Shown here piece after piece: positions 1-7,834 of a stretch of 33,517 nucleotides of DNA. The translations under genes were made by a program, and so were the position numbers. Every line of letters starts with the position of its first letter. Position 1 is the first letter of the stretch. The notes under the pieces are model-generated. The model ran no database searches, was not told where the DNA came from, and saw nothing but the letters and a program-made list of their open reading frames with translations. The DNA comes from Ignavibacteriota bacterium. Its GTDB lineage: Bacteria > Bacteroidota > Ignavibacteria > Tepidaquicellales > OLB5. Where the stretch lies: positions 1 to 33,517 of the forward strand of contig RPQH01000048.1 in NCBI GenBank assembly GCA_003820375.1, written 5' to 3'.

Positions 1-24
1 AACTTAATAAACTTAACAAACTCC
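1..24 (-). repeat. 9-bp direct repeats (GAGTTTGTT-like)
   Basis: Read on the minus strand, the first 24 bases are GAGTTTGTT, AAGTTTATT, AAGTT: units of a 9-bp repeat that continue past the window edge. The same unit family (RAGTTYGKW) recurs on the plus strand at 32943-32996. It replaces the expected continuation of the esterase gene. Confidence 0.6.
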
Positions 25-202
25 ATAATGTTGAATCTTTTTCCTTGATGAGACACTTTGTTATCTCCGCTCTTATAATATAAAATTCATAGGTACCATG
101 CGAGGATTCTCCAATAAGGGCAACCCTCGCATTACCTATTCTTTTTAAGACCGGTTCTGTTTCATTCAAATCAGCATCAAACTCTTTTACATAATCAGCA
201 GT
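1..202 (-). pseudogene. Erythromycin esterase family protein, N-terminal remnant
   Basis: The minus-strand frame encodes a stretch containing ARVALIGESSHGTYEFY followed by IRAEITKCLIKEKDS. This matches the hallmark N-terminal motif of the erythromycin esterase family (LIGEASHGTHEFYR...RAEITRRLIEEKGF; the Glu and His belong to the active site). No ATG opens the frame. Two consecutive in-frame TAA codons lie just upstream at 203-208, and beyond them the same frame reads YYVREYAD, an imperfect copy of the TADYVKEFD that follows the stops. Homology ends near position 33, where the frame runs into 9-bp direct repeats read as SLLSLL instead of the expected VAVEGDWPDA-like segment. I read this as a decayed fragment. 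The part beyond position 1 is unseen, so a frameshifted or misassembled gene remains possible. Confidence 0.7.
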
Positions 203-237
203 TTATTAATCAGCATATTCTCTTACATAATATATTT

Positions 238-666
238 TTATCTGTTCGGTTCCGACGGTTCTGATACTTTTTTCAATATCTCACCGGTTAGATTTTTATC
301 TCTTTCAACGGCTATATCGCCAAGAGAAATAATACCGCATATCTTCTCATTTCTATCAATAACAAGAAGCCTTCTTATTTGTTTTTCTTCCATAATATTT
401 GCAGCTTCATGAATATCAGATTCTTCACGAACTACAGCAACTTCACGAGTCATAACATCTTTCACTTTGGTTTTAGAAGGGTCCCGTCCTTCTGCTGCTG
501 CCCTGATTGTTATATCACGGTCTGTTAAGATACCTAAAAGCCCGTCTTTGCTTCCAACAGGAAGTACACCAACATTCATATCTCTCATTTTTATTGCCGC
601 TTCTTTAAGAAATGTGTCGGGTTTAATAAAATCCACATCCTGTGTCATTAGATCTTTTACTTTCAT
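238..666 (-). CDS. CBS-domain pair protein
   Basis: This 142-aa protein is made of two tandem CBS domains (about residues 7-60 and 72-126) with little else, each opening with a V-K-D-(L/V)-M-T motif (VKDLMTQDV, VKDVMTREV). LGILTDRDIT and CGIISLGDIA are the typical closing strands of each domain. CBS pairs bind adenosine nucleotides and usually act as energy or stress sensors, as stand-alone proteins or attached to enzymes and channels; no effector domain is present here. The length is normal for the stand-alone type. The start is an ATG and the next gene upstream (DUF2267) lies 111 nt away on the same strand, so co-transcription is possible. The precise ligand and partner cannot be inferred. 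Confidence 0.93.
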   Translation of the reverse strand: MKVKDLMTQDVDFIKPDTFLKEAAIKMRDMNVGVLPVGSKDGLLGILTDRDITIRAAAEGRDPSKTKVKDVMTREVAVVREESDIHEAANIMEEKQIRRLLVIDRNEKICGIISLGDIAVERDKNLTGEILKKVSEPSEPNR

Positions 667-777
667 GATTTTCTCCGGTTAAATTTGTTAAAGTAAATAA
701 ATAATACATGATTATTGAAAATAGTTCAATCATTTTATGAATTTCTTTTTAAGGACGATTTAAACGGCTGATAAACC

Positions 778-1233
778 TTACTTATACGCTGCCTGGGAAA
801 CTCCAAACATCTGCTTTAATTCTTCAGGCAATACTGATTTAATATCTTCCATTTCTCCTGCGGAAACATATTCTTTTAATACTCTGAATACACACATTGT
901 AAGCCGTTGTGTTTCATCCAGAGTTGGAAAATCCACAAAGCCGCTTCCCGAGCTTTCATCCTGCACTTCACTCATAAAATGTTCTATCTTTTTAATTTTT
1001 TCATGCTCTTTTCTGAGCTTCCATCCGTCAACATATACCGATTTTAAAGCCATGGGAAGCTGGGCAATGAACTGCATTGATTCTTCGGCGGGAAGCCGTT
1101 TTCTTAAAGCATGAAGCGATGCTCTCAAAACCCTGCCGGCTTTATCTTTATTGCCCGGTTCTCCCATTTCTTCGGCAATTTTACGCAGTATTTCATTGCC
1201 TTTTTGGGCATAATCATCAAAATTTAATGACAT
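778..1233 (-). CDS. DUF2267 family protein
   Basis: This is a 151-aa soluble protein of the DUF2267 family. The recognisable core is residues 1-90: an N-terminal helix with NFDDYAQKGNEILRKIAEEMG, then AGRVLRASLHALRKRLPAEES and AQLPMALKSVYVDGWK. The C-terminal half is helical and charged. The biochemical function of the family is unknown; members are often found beside CBS-domain, universal-stress and similar proteins, which fits the CBS gene downstream. It is divergent from the kinase gene at 1446, and the 212-nt gap between them should hold both promoters. No signal peptide or membrane segment is visible. Confidence 0.88.
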   Translation of the reverse strand: MSLNFDDYAQKGNEILRKIAEEMGEPGNKDKAGRVLRASLHALRKRLPAEESMQFIAQLPMALKSVYVDGWKLRKEHEKIKKIEHFMSEVQDESSGSGFVDFPTLDETQRLTMCVFRVLKEYVSAGEMEDIKSVLPEELKQMFGVSQAAYK

Positions 1234-1339
1234 TTTTTCCTCTCATTCTCTTATTTTATTCTCCATTAAATGTTTAATGGATTAGGAACGCAATTGGTTT
1301 TAAATAAGTTCTATTACAAATTAACCTCATTATAATTAG

Positions 1340-1369
1340 TACTTTATATGTCGCTTATTATATAAAGTA
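1340..1369. promoter_or_regulatory. 10-bp inverted repeat upstream of the CHASE3 kinase
   Basis: TACTTTATAT (1340-1349) and ATATAAAGTA (1360-1369) form a perfect 10-bp inverted repeat separated by 10 nt, between two divergent genes and 77 nt before the kinase start. The approximately 20-bp centre-to-centre spacing would suit a dimeric regulator. It is AT-rich, so chance is possible. Confidence 0.3.
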
Positions 1370-1445
1370 TATTATATTTTAAATAGCAATTAATATAGTT
1401 ATAATAAGAATTTCTTATAATCTTTGTTGATTTACCATATTACCA

Positions 1446-3923
1446 ATGTGGAATAAAATAAAATTATCATTAGACTATAAAGTCCTTTTCTGGTTTTTAC
1501 TTGCCTTTATTACAATCTTAGTTTTAGGATATGAGATTATAAAAGCGAATGATGAAAACCTGAGTGAATATTCGTTCCGTCAAAAATCATTCACTAATAT
1601 TATCAGTATTCTAAACCTGGAGCACTATCTTGAAGATGCTGAAGCAGCACAACTCGGTTATTTAATAACCGGGAATGTAGAATTTCTTAAAGAATATGAC
1701 CTGGCAATAAAGGATGCCTATTCAATTTTAAATGAAATAAAAAATAACTTTAGCGGCAAAGGAAACAATAATTATATTATATATATTGATTCATTAATGA
1801 AAGTAAAGATTTCAAATATGAATATATTTATAAAAAACAGAACGGAGCCTAATCATGAGAAAAATTTGCTGCTTATTGCAAGTGACAGCAATATGATGCT
1901 GATGAAAAATATTAAGAATATTTTGAATAAAATGAACGAGTTGGAAAACAACAGATTAAAATTACATACAGATGCAGCTGCTTATACCGCTAATTATACA
2001 AAAACAATACTTCCTGCTGGTTTAGCATTTGCATTACTATTTATTACATTAGGCTATCTTTTGATAAGACGTGACATGATTGCCCGTCAAAAAGCTGAGG
2101 AAGAATTAGATAAAATATTTAAGCTGTCACCTGACCTGATTTGTGTAATTGATTCTGCCGGAAAATTTGTTAGGGCAAACCCAGCATGGGAAAAAACCCT
2201 GGGATATCCCGTAAATGAACTTATTTCAAGACCTTATGTAGAGTTAGTTCATCCGGATGATGTAGAAAGATCCAGGGAAGTAAGTAAAGATATCAGAAAA
2301 GGTAAAACCGGTTATTTATTCGAAAACAGATTTAGAACAAAAAAGGGAAATTACAGGTGGCTGCAATGGTCAACTACTGCTAATGTTGAAACCGGGCTGG
2401 GTTATTCAATAGCTAAAGATATTACAAATGTAAAAGAAAAAGAAATTGAATTAAGAAAGCTTAACGAACAGTTGATCAAAAGTTTTGAAGAGACTGAAAG
2501 AATATTCAGCTTATCGTTGGATATGCTTAGTATTGTGGGTATTGATGGATTTTTTAAAAAATTAAATCCTGCATGGGAAAAGAACCTTGGCTATACAATT
2601 GACGAACTTATGTCAAAACCATATCTTGAATTTGTTCATCCTGATGATATTGAACATACAACTCAGGCAGCAAATAAACTTGCCGCAGGTGAAGATGTTT
2701 TTATCGAGAACAGGTATCTTGCAAAAAATGGAAAATACAGATGGCTTCAATGGACGGCAGCTTCGATTCCCGAAATCGGGTTAATATATGCAACTGCTAA
2801 AGATATTACCAATATTAAAGAAAAAGAGATAGAGGTAAAAAAGCTTAATGAACGCTTATTAAACAGTTATGCTGAAACAGAAAGAATATTTATGTTATCT
2901 GCAAACCTGATGAGCATAACAAACATGGAGGGAGAGTTTGTAAAGCTGAACCCTGCCTGGGAAAATTTACTCGGGTATTCTATTGAGGAATTGTTATCAA
3001 TAAAATATATCGATCTTGTTCACCCTGATGATGTCGAAAGTTCAAAAAATGCCAGCAGGATTGTCAGGAAGGGAAATGACATTTCATCATTTGAAAACCG
3101 GTTCCGTACCAAAAACGGAAGCTACAAATGGCTCCGGTGGTATGCGACCATAGTGCGTGATGAGGGATTGGTTTATGCTACTGCATCCGATGTAACCGAT
3201 TCAAAAGAAAAAGAGCATGAACTTACAACCCTTAATGAACGTTTATATGAAAGTTACAAAGAAATGGAGTCATTCAGCTATTCTGTATCACATGACCTGC
3301 GTGCACCGTTAAGACACATAATTGGCTTTAGCCAAAAGTTAAAAAAGTTAGCTTATGGCGATATAAGCGAAGAAAGCAAGAAAAGTCTTGATAAAATAGT
3401 TGCTTCTGCAGAGCATATGAGTAAATTGATAGATGACCTGCTTCATTTTTCGCGGGTAGGCAGAAGTGACCTTAAAATGATCGCAATTGATATGAACCGT
3501 TTTATAGTAGCGGTAAAGCAGGATCTTGAAATTTCTGAAGAACGTAATATAGAATGGCAAATTTCAAATTTACCCGAAGTAAATGCTGATCCTGTTTATT
3601 TATCTCTTGCAATAAATAATTTACTTTCTAATGCAGTAAAATATACTTCAAAGAATCAACAAACAGTAATACAGGTTACTTGTAAAGAAGAAGAATTTGA
3701 ATTTATATTCTGTATAAAAGATAATGGAGTTGGATTTGACAGTAAATATACCGATAAACTATTCGGTGTATTTCAACGATTACACCCGAGCTATGAATTT
3801 GAAGGTACCGGAATCGGATTAGCAATAGCAAGCAAAGTATTCCAGAAACACGGAGGAAGGATATGGGCTGAAAGTGAAATTGGGAAGGGAGCTGCATTTT
3901 ATTTTTCTTTGCCTAAAATTTAA
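1446..3923 (+). CDS. CHASE3 - three-PAS membrane sensor histidine kinase
   Basis: This 825-aa membrane sensor kinase has a transmembrane helix at about residues 13-32, a periplasmic CHASE3 sensor at about 35-180 and a second helix at about 188-208. Three PAS domains follow (about 218-335, 345-462, 475-590), then HisKA with phospho-acceptor His616 in SYSVSHDLRAPLR and a HATPase domain with N box (NNLLSNAVKYT), DNGVGFD and GTGIGLAIA. The three PAS domains are obvious tandem copies sharing NPAWEKxLGY and VHPDD, joined by repeated helical linkers containing KKLNERL-like segments. The kinase family is that of phytochrome-like SVSHDLRAPL kinases, which typically signal to Rcp1-type receivers; the gene 22 nt downstream encodes exactly such a receiver. 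The ATG at 1446 has no obvious Shine-Dalgarno sequence. The signal sensed is unknown. Confidence 0.95.
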   Translation: MWNKIKLSLDYKVLFWFLLAFITILVLGYEIIKANDENLSEYSFRQKSFTNIISILNLEHYLEDAEAAQLGYLITGNVEFLKEYDLAIKDAYSILNEIKNNFSGKGNNNYIIYIDSLMKVKISNMNIFIKNRTEPNHEKNLLLIASDSNMMLMKNIKNILNKMNELENNRLKLHTDAAAYTANYTKTILPAGLAFALLFITLGYLLIRRDMIARQKAEEELDKIFKLSPDLICVIDSAGKFVRANPAWEKTLGYPVNELISRPYVELVHPDDVERSREVSKDIRKGKTGYLFENRFRTKKGNYRWLQWSTTANVETGLGYSIAKDITNVKEKEIELRKLNEQLIKSFEETERIFSLSLDMLSIVGIDGFFKKLNPAWEKNLGYTIDELMSKPYLEFVHPDDIEHTTQAANKLAAGEDVFIENRYLAKNGKYRWLQWTAASIPEIGLIYATAKDITNIKEKEIEVKKLNERLLNSYAETERIFMLSANLMSITNMEGEFVKLNPAWENLLGYSIEELLSIKYIDLVHPDDVESSKNASRIVRKGNDISSFENRFRTKNGSYKWLRWYATIVRDEGLVYATASDVTDSKEKEHELTTLNERLYESYKEMESFSYSVSHDLRAPLRHIIGFSQKLKKLAYGDISEESKKSLDKIVASAEHMSKLIDDLLHFSRVGRSDLKMIAIDMNRFIVAVKQDLEISEERNIEWQISNLPEVNADPVYLSLAINNLLSNAVKYTSKNQQTVIQVTCKEEEFEFIFCIKDNGVGFDSKYTDKLFGVFQRLHPSYEFEGTGIGLAIASKVFQKHGGRIWAESEIGKGAAFYFSLPKI

Positions 3924-3945
3924 ATAAAATTAAAATTACAAACAT

Positions 3946-4392
3946 ATGGAATCTTTAAAAAGAATTTTAATAGTCGAGGACAATGAGAATGATCTTGAAC
4001 TGACCCTGGATACACTGACAGAATATAATCTGGCAAACAATGTAGATGTTGCAAGAGATGGAGAAGAAGCTCTGGATTATCTTTTCAAAAAAAATAAATT
4101 TTCCGCCAGGGATGGTAATAATCCGATTGTTATTTTACTTGATATTAAGCTTCCGAAAATTAACGGTTTGGAAGTATTAAAGACTATCAGAAATACTGAT
4201 GGTTACAAAAAAATCCCTGTCGTGATTCTTACATCTTCAAGAGAAGAAAAAGACCTTAATGAAGGATATACACTTGGGGTAAATGCTTATGTTGTAAAAC
4301 CGGTTGAGTTCAATTCATTTGCCGATGCAATCAAGAGCCTTGGTATATTCTGGGCAATTGTTAATGAACCTCCTCCGAAAACAATATCATAA
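3946..4392 (+). CDS. Rcp1-like single-domain response regulator
   Basis: This 148-aa protein is a receiver domain with no output domain. Visible receiver residues are the acidic pair in LIVEDNENDLEL, phospho-acceptor Asp66 in LLDIKLPKINGLEVL, the Thr/Ser switch in VVILTSS and Lys118 in YVVKPVEF. The NDLELTLDTL segment and the insert around DYLFKKNKFSARDG are typical of Rcp1-type regulators that pair with phytochrome-like histidine kinases. It sits 22 nt after the CHASE3 kinase and 2 nt before the receiver-kinase fusion, so the three are very probably one operon. It probably receives the phosphate of His616 and acts by protein contacts, perhaps as a phosphotransfer step. Confidence 0.95.
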   Translation: MESLKRILIVEDNENDLELTLDTLTEYNLANNVDVARDGEEALDYLFKKNKFSARDGNNPIVILLDIKLPKINGLEVLKTIRNTDGYKKIPVVILTSSREEKDLNEGYTLGVNAYVVKPVEFNSFADAIKSLGIFWAIVNEPPPKTIS

Positions 4393-4394
4393 AT

Positions 4395-5441
4395 ATGAAC
4401 AAAAAAATTAATATTCTGCACCTTGAAGATGACCCGTTTGATTCGGAATTAATTGAATCCGAAATGAGAACGGGGGGAATAGATTTTGATTATACACAGG
4501 TTGATACCAAAGTAAGCTTTATAGATGCAATAAAAAATGAAAAATTTGATTTAATACTTGCCGATTATAAGCTGCCCACTTTTAACGGCAGTGAAGCTTT
4601 AAAACTTGCCCAGGAAATATGCCCTGATATTCCCTTTATTATTATTTCAGGCACATTGGGAGATGATATTGCTGTCGAAATGGTAAAAAACGGTGCTACT
4701 GATTATGTACTTAAACAAAGATTATTGCGTCTTGTCCCTGTTATTGAACGTGCTATACTTGAAAGCGAGGAAAAATTAAAACGGAAAAATGCAGAAAATC
4801 TAATAAGACAATCTCTGCGTGATAAAGAGATATTATTAAAGGAAATTCATCACAGGGTAAAAAATAATCTTCAGATAATTTCAAGTATAATCAAGCTGCA
4901 GGCATCTTATTCTACTGATCCACATACAAAGGATATTTGTAAAGACCTGCAGACAAGAGTGATGGCAATGGCTTTAATTCATCAGAAACTCTATCAAACC
5001 GAATCTCTTTCTAAAATAGATTTTAAGGATTATTTGCAAAAGTTGGTTTTCCAGTTAGTGAATGTGTACAGGTTAAGTGAACAGCAAATATTTGTTAATC
5101 TTAACCTGGAAAATCTGGAGCTTGATGTTGATACAGCTGTTCCCTGCGGAATGCTGATAAGCGAAATCGTTTCTAACTCTTTAAAGCATGCTTTTCCCAA
5201 TGGAAACAACGGGGAGATATCAATTAAGGTTGATAAGCAAGAGAGTTACTATATGTTAAATGTGAAGGACAATGGAATAGGACTCCCTAATGATAAAGAC
5301 CTGACAAGTGCACACAGCCTTGGAATGCAGTTAATTAAATCACTTACCGCCCAATTAGCAGGTACATTGAACATTAAGACCAATCATGGGACGGAATATA
5401 ATATTAAGTTCTTTGATTCAGCATATCAAAAGAGAATGTGA
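4395..5441 (+). CDS. Receiver - HisKA_2 histidine kinase fusion
   Basis: This 348-aa cytosolic hybrid has a receiver first: residues 1-120, acidic residues in LEDDPFDSELIE, Asp57 in LILADYKLPTFNG and Lys in DYVLKQRLL. A short helix is followed by a HisKA_2 dimerisation domain with EIHHRVKNNLQIISSIIKLQ (His152/His153) and a HATPase domain with a SEIVSNSLKHAF N box, DNGIGLP and SLGMQLI. The order receiver-then-kinase implies that phosphorylation at Asp57 controls the kinase. The gene starts 2 nt after the Rcp1-like receiver and is the last gene before a terminator at 5484-5510. The downstream partner of this kinase is not obvious in the window. Confidence 0.95.
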   Translation: MNKKINILHLEDDPFDSELIESEMRTGGIDFDYTQVDTKVSFIDAIKNEKFDLILADYKLPTFNGSEALKLAQEICPDIPFIIISGTLGDDIAVEMVKNGATDYVLKQRLLRLVPVIERAILESEEKLKRKNAENLIRQSLRDKEILLKEIHHRVKNNLQIISSIIKLQASYSTDPHTKDICKDLQTRVMAMALIHQKLYQTESLSKIDFKDYLQKLVFQLVNVYRLSEQQIFVNLNLENLELDVDTAVPCGMLISEIVSNSLKHAFPNGNNGEISIKVDKQESYYMLNVKDNGIGLPNDKDLTSAHSLGMQLIKSLTAQLAGTLNIKTNHGTEYNIKFFDSAYQKRM

Positions 5442-5444
5442 AGA

Positions 5445-5464
5445 GCCGTTCCTGCTGCAACGGC
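5445..5464. other. Small GC-rich hairpin after the signalling operon
   Basis: GCCGTT (5445-5450) and AACGGC (5459-5464) form a 6-bp stem around an 8-nt loop immediately after the stop codon at 5441. It lacks a U-tract and probably accompanies the real terminator 20 nt further on. Confidence 0.35.
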
Positions 5465-5483
5465 GTGGTAATTTTGAAAATAA

Positions 5484-5510
5484 AAAAACCCGGCTTATCA
5501 CCGGGTTTTT
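5484..5510. terminator. Bidirectional intrinsic terminator
   Basis: AAAAACCCGG (5484-5493), loop CTTATCA, CCGGGTTTTT (5501-5510) form a perfect stem with T-runs on both strands. It lies between the convergent ends of the kinase fusion (5441) and thioredoxin (5524) and can serve both. Confidence 0.85.
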
Positions 5511-5523
5511 GCTGCCAGTCTTA

Positions 5524-5889
5524 TTAATTTTCACTAACCTTATTCAATAATACTTCGTTTATTGCCTGTACAAAACTTTCTTTTGGCATAGCACCCATAG
5601 CCATCTGCGGCTTTCCCTCAGCGGGAATAAAAAGAATTGAAGGAATGCTTCTTATTCCAAATGCTGCAGACAACTCCTGTTCTTTATCTGTATCTATCTT
5701 GTAAATATTTATCTTCCCTTTATATTCTTCCGATAACTCTTCGAGTATCGGGGTTACGGCTTTACATGGTGCACACCAATCAGCATAGAAATCTATTATG
5801 CACGGCAATTCACCTTCGTACTTCCATTCAGCAGCAGTGTCAAAATTAAATACTTTCTCTTTGAATGTTTCCAGTGTTAAATGTTCCAT
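5524..5889 (-). CDS. Thioredoxin
   Basis: This 121-aa thioredoxin has active site W-C-A-P-C-K (Cys39 and Cys42, in FYADWCAPCKAVTPILEEL), the cis-proline loop SIPSILF and the usual alpha/beta order. The length is slightly above the classical 105-110 residues because of a longer N-terminus. The active site carries Ala where most thioredoxins have Gly (WCGPC), as in several Bacteroidota proteins. No signal peptide is visible, so it should act in the cytosol, reducing protein disulfides. It follows the MarR-type gene with a 26-nt gap on the same strand, suggesting a regulator-thioredoxin operon. Confidence 0.95.
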   Translation of the reverse strand: MEHLTLETFKEKVFNFDTAAEWKYEGELPCIIDFYADWCAPCKAVTPILEELSEEYKGKINIYKIDTDKEQELSAAFGIRSIPSILFIPAEGKPQMAMGAMPKESFVQAINEVLLNKVSEN

Positions 5890-5915
5890 TATTTATTCTT
5901 TAATTTATTATTTTT

Positions 5916-6335
5916 TTATTTAGAATTTAAAATATTTGTAAATTTATTTATTATACTTTTCAGACTTACCAGCTCATTTTCCGGAATCACAGATAACAGC
6001 TCTTCTTCACATTCATCAAGCAATTTGTAGATTTCTTTTCTTAGCTTAATCCCTTTTGCAGTTAACGATACTTTATTGCATCTTCTGTCATCGCTGCAAT
6101 CCTCATGTTTCAGATAGCCGTTTTTCACGAGGTGTTCAATAATTCTGCTCCCCCGTGAAATAGACAGGTCCATTCTTGCTGAATAAACCTTACCCGATAA
6201 TATTTCACCTTCATCTATGACAAGTAAACCCTTGTATTCTGACGGAGAAATATTGAAACGGTTTAAAATATCCTCCTCCATTTTCAAACAGCTGTTTTTT
6301 AAAAGAATAGCCGAATCAATAAATCCTGTTCTCAT
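5916..6335 (-). CDS. MarR-family transcriptional regulator
   Basis: This 139-aa winged-helix regulator has recognition-helix region YSARMDLSISRGSRIIEHLVKNGYL at about residues 51-75. The wing, EDCSDDRRCNKVSLTAKG, corresponds to the family signature DRRxxxVxLTxKG. N- and C-terminal helices would form the dimer interface. It contains four cysteines (16, 80, 86, 109), with Cys80 and Cys86 on the wing on either side of the Asp-Arg pair. Together with the thioredoxin gene directly downstream, this raises the possibility of redox control, but that is inference. MarR proteins usually repress their own operon; no clear operator was found in the 104 nt upstream. Confidence 0.88.
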   Translation of the reverse strand: MRTGFIDSAILLKNSCLKMEEDILNRFNISPSEYKGLLVIDEGEILSGKVYSARMDLSISRGSRIIEHLVKNGYLKHEDCSDDRRCNKVSLTAKGIKLRKEIYKLLDECEEELLSVIPENELVSLKSIINKFTNILNSK

Positions 6336-6439
6336 GATCTAATATATATTTCATTACCTTATATACTTGCGGTTAACAATAGTTGCTTATAGCAAGTTAA
6401 TTATTCTAACACAAAGAATCAATGCCAAAGTTCCAATGT

Positions 6440-7180
6440 TCAGAGGTAGATAACCTTGCCGTCTTCAGCTTGTTCAATATCGGGAAGTACTGCACACATT
6501 TCCTGCATTTTCTCGTCCATGTGCGTAATTATCATACGTTTGCATTTTAAGGACGGTTTCTTTTTCTGCAGGATTTCATAATCATTATGCCCTTTTATCT
6601 TCTCATCATAGAAATTGCATTCACATATAAAAAGGTCAGCATTATCCGCAGCTTCGTTCAGAGTATCAGTCCACTCGGTATCTCCCGAGTAAGATATTAT
6701 CCTGCCGTCAATTTCAATCTTTAAAGCATGAGGTTTTGTTTCTTCGGAATGGATTACTTTATAAGGTGTAAGCTTTATTTTTTCAATGTTCAATGTTTCG
6801 TTTGCTTTATATTCTTTGTAAACAACTTCAAGCTTTGAATCTGCAATTCCCGGATATAAAATGTTGCTGAGTGATTTTATCTTTTCTTCAACACCTTCGG
6901 GACCGCATATAATCAGCGGCTTGGAACGCTCGGTCATTATCTGCAGGTAAATCATAATAAACGGAATGCCTGCTATATGATCTCCATGAAAATGTGATAT
7001 CATTATTATATCAATGTTCGATGGGTCTACACAGAACTTTATCAGCGAGTTTAATGCCGTTGCACCGCAATCGATTAACAAAGTTGTATCTTTCGATTCG
7101 ACATGAAAACATGTATGATACCTGCCCCCACTTGCAAATGCATCGCCTGTGCCTGCAAATAAAACTTTTATCTTATCCAT
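6440..7180 (-). CDS. RNase Z-like metallo-beta-lactamase-fold hydrolase
   Basis: This 246-aa protein of the MBL superfamily has the zinc-binding motif HFHGDH (His63, His65, Asp67, His68), an N-terminal FAGTGDAF strand like ribonuclease Z, and later ligands in SYSGDT and THMD. The length is shorter than canonical RNase Z (about 300 residues), and the flexible exosite arm is not apparent, so the substrate may be a small phosphodiester or similar rather than tRNA. I chose the ATG at 7180, because the frame can be extended only to a TTG at 7222 and the extension precedes the conserved first strand. Single gene between the MarR-Trx pair and the repeat protein. Confidence 0.88.
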   Translation of the reverse strand: MDKIKVLFAGTGDAFASGGRYHTCFHVESKDTTLLIDCGATALNSLIKFCVDPSNIDIIMISHFHGDHIAGIPFIMIYLQIMTERSKPLIICGPEGVEEKIKSLSNILYPGIADSKLEVVYKEYKANETLNIEKIKLTPYKVIHSEETKPHALKIEIDGRIISYSGDTEWTDTLNEAADNADLFICECNFYDEKIKGHNDYEILQKKKPSLKCKRMIITHMDEKMQEMCAVLPDIEQAEDGKVIYL

Positions 7181-7242
7181 AATTTTTTTATTTATTATAA
7201 AACAATGAATTGGAAGGTTCAAGAGTTCCGGTAAAATAATAA

Positions 7243-7262
7243 AGCCCGGTAAACACCGGGCT
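7243..7262 (-). terminator. Intrinsic terminator of the YDRxG-repeat gene
   Basis: AGCCCGGT (7243-7250), 4-nt loop, ACCGGGCT (7255-7262) form a perfect 8-bp stem. On the minus strand it is followed by TTTATTATTTT, so it most likely ends the minus-strand gene at 7325. Confidence 0.75.
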
Positions 7263-7324
7263 CTGAGGGATTCATTATGGGAAATTTACATCATCCTTTA
7301 TTTGTCATCATTTAATCAACACCA

Positions 7325-7732
7325 TTAGTGATGTTTGTTCTTTTTGCCTTTGTGTTTATACCAACCTTTATGTTTTCCGTTATCATGCCGCCCTTCTTTG
7401 TAACAGCCGTCATCATCGTATCCGTATCCATTACCACTGTTGTAACCTGAATTATCATTGTACCTGCTGTTTCCGTTTCTGTCATAACCATTCCTGTCAT
7501 AACCCTGCCTGTCGTATCCTTCTCTGTTGTAACCGTTCCTGTCATATCCCTGCCTGTCATAACCATACTGGTCATATCCATCATAATCATATGTTGAGCT
7601 GCCTGTATTTGAGCCGCTGTTATTATCACCGCCAAGAATTATCTTTATCGGATCATTCTGCGAAAATGTTTCTTTCACTGTGAAAAGTGCAAATACGACA
7701 AAAAGTATCGCAAATAAATTTGTTATTTTCAT
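7325..7732 (-). CDS. Secreted protein with YDRxG pentapeptide repeats
   Basis: This 135-aa protein has a signal peptide (MKITNLFAILFVVFALFTV, with likely cleavage after TFS). The mature part contains about eight tandem five-residue units read as Y-D-x-x-G (YDYDG, YDQYG, then six YDRxG/YNREG) at about residues 49-88, followed by an N/G/Y-rich stretch and a basic His/Lys-rich tail. The tail GWYKHKGKKNKHH could bind metal, surface polymer or nucleic acid; no function is established. The ATG at 7732 is favoured over the one at 7750, because AGGAG lies 7 nt upstream of it. A terminator follows at 7243-7262. Confidence 0.75.
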   Translation of the reverse strand: MKITNLFAILFVVFALFTVKETFSQNDPIKIILGGDNNSGSNTGSSTYDYDGYDQYGYDRQGYDRNGYNREGYDRQGYDRNGYDRNGNSRYNDNSGYNSGNGYGYDDDGCYKEGRHDNGKHKGWYKHKGKKNKHH

Positions 7733-7834
7733 AAATTCTCTCCTTTTCATCTTCTACATAGCCTCTTAATAAAATGTTTCACTATTTTAGCTACTATTTT
7801 TATAAAGCTCAAATAATCAACGGGTTAACTATAA

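Noticed and set aside
91..137. Terminator-like inverted repeat (AGGTAccATGCGAGG with CCTCGCATTACCT)
   Set aside because: It lies inside the esterase-like reading frame and encodes conserved motif residues (GNARV and ESSHGT), so the symmetry is probably coincidental.
7181..7222. Longer N-terminus of the MBL hydrolase
   Set aside because: It would start at TTG and add 14 residues before the conserved first strand. The ATG at 7180 fits the family start.
7312..7635. Met/Thr-rich overlapping frame on the minus strand
   Set aside because: It is the alternative-frame reading of the 15-bp YDRxG repeats; the other frame has a signal peptide, Shine-Dalgarno sequence and coherent repeat units.
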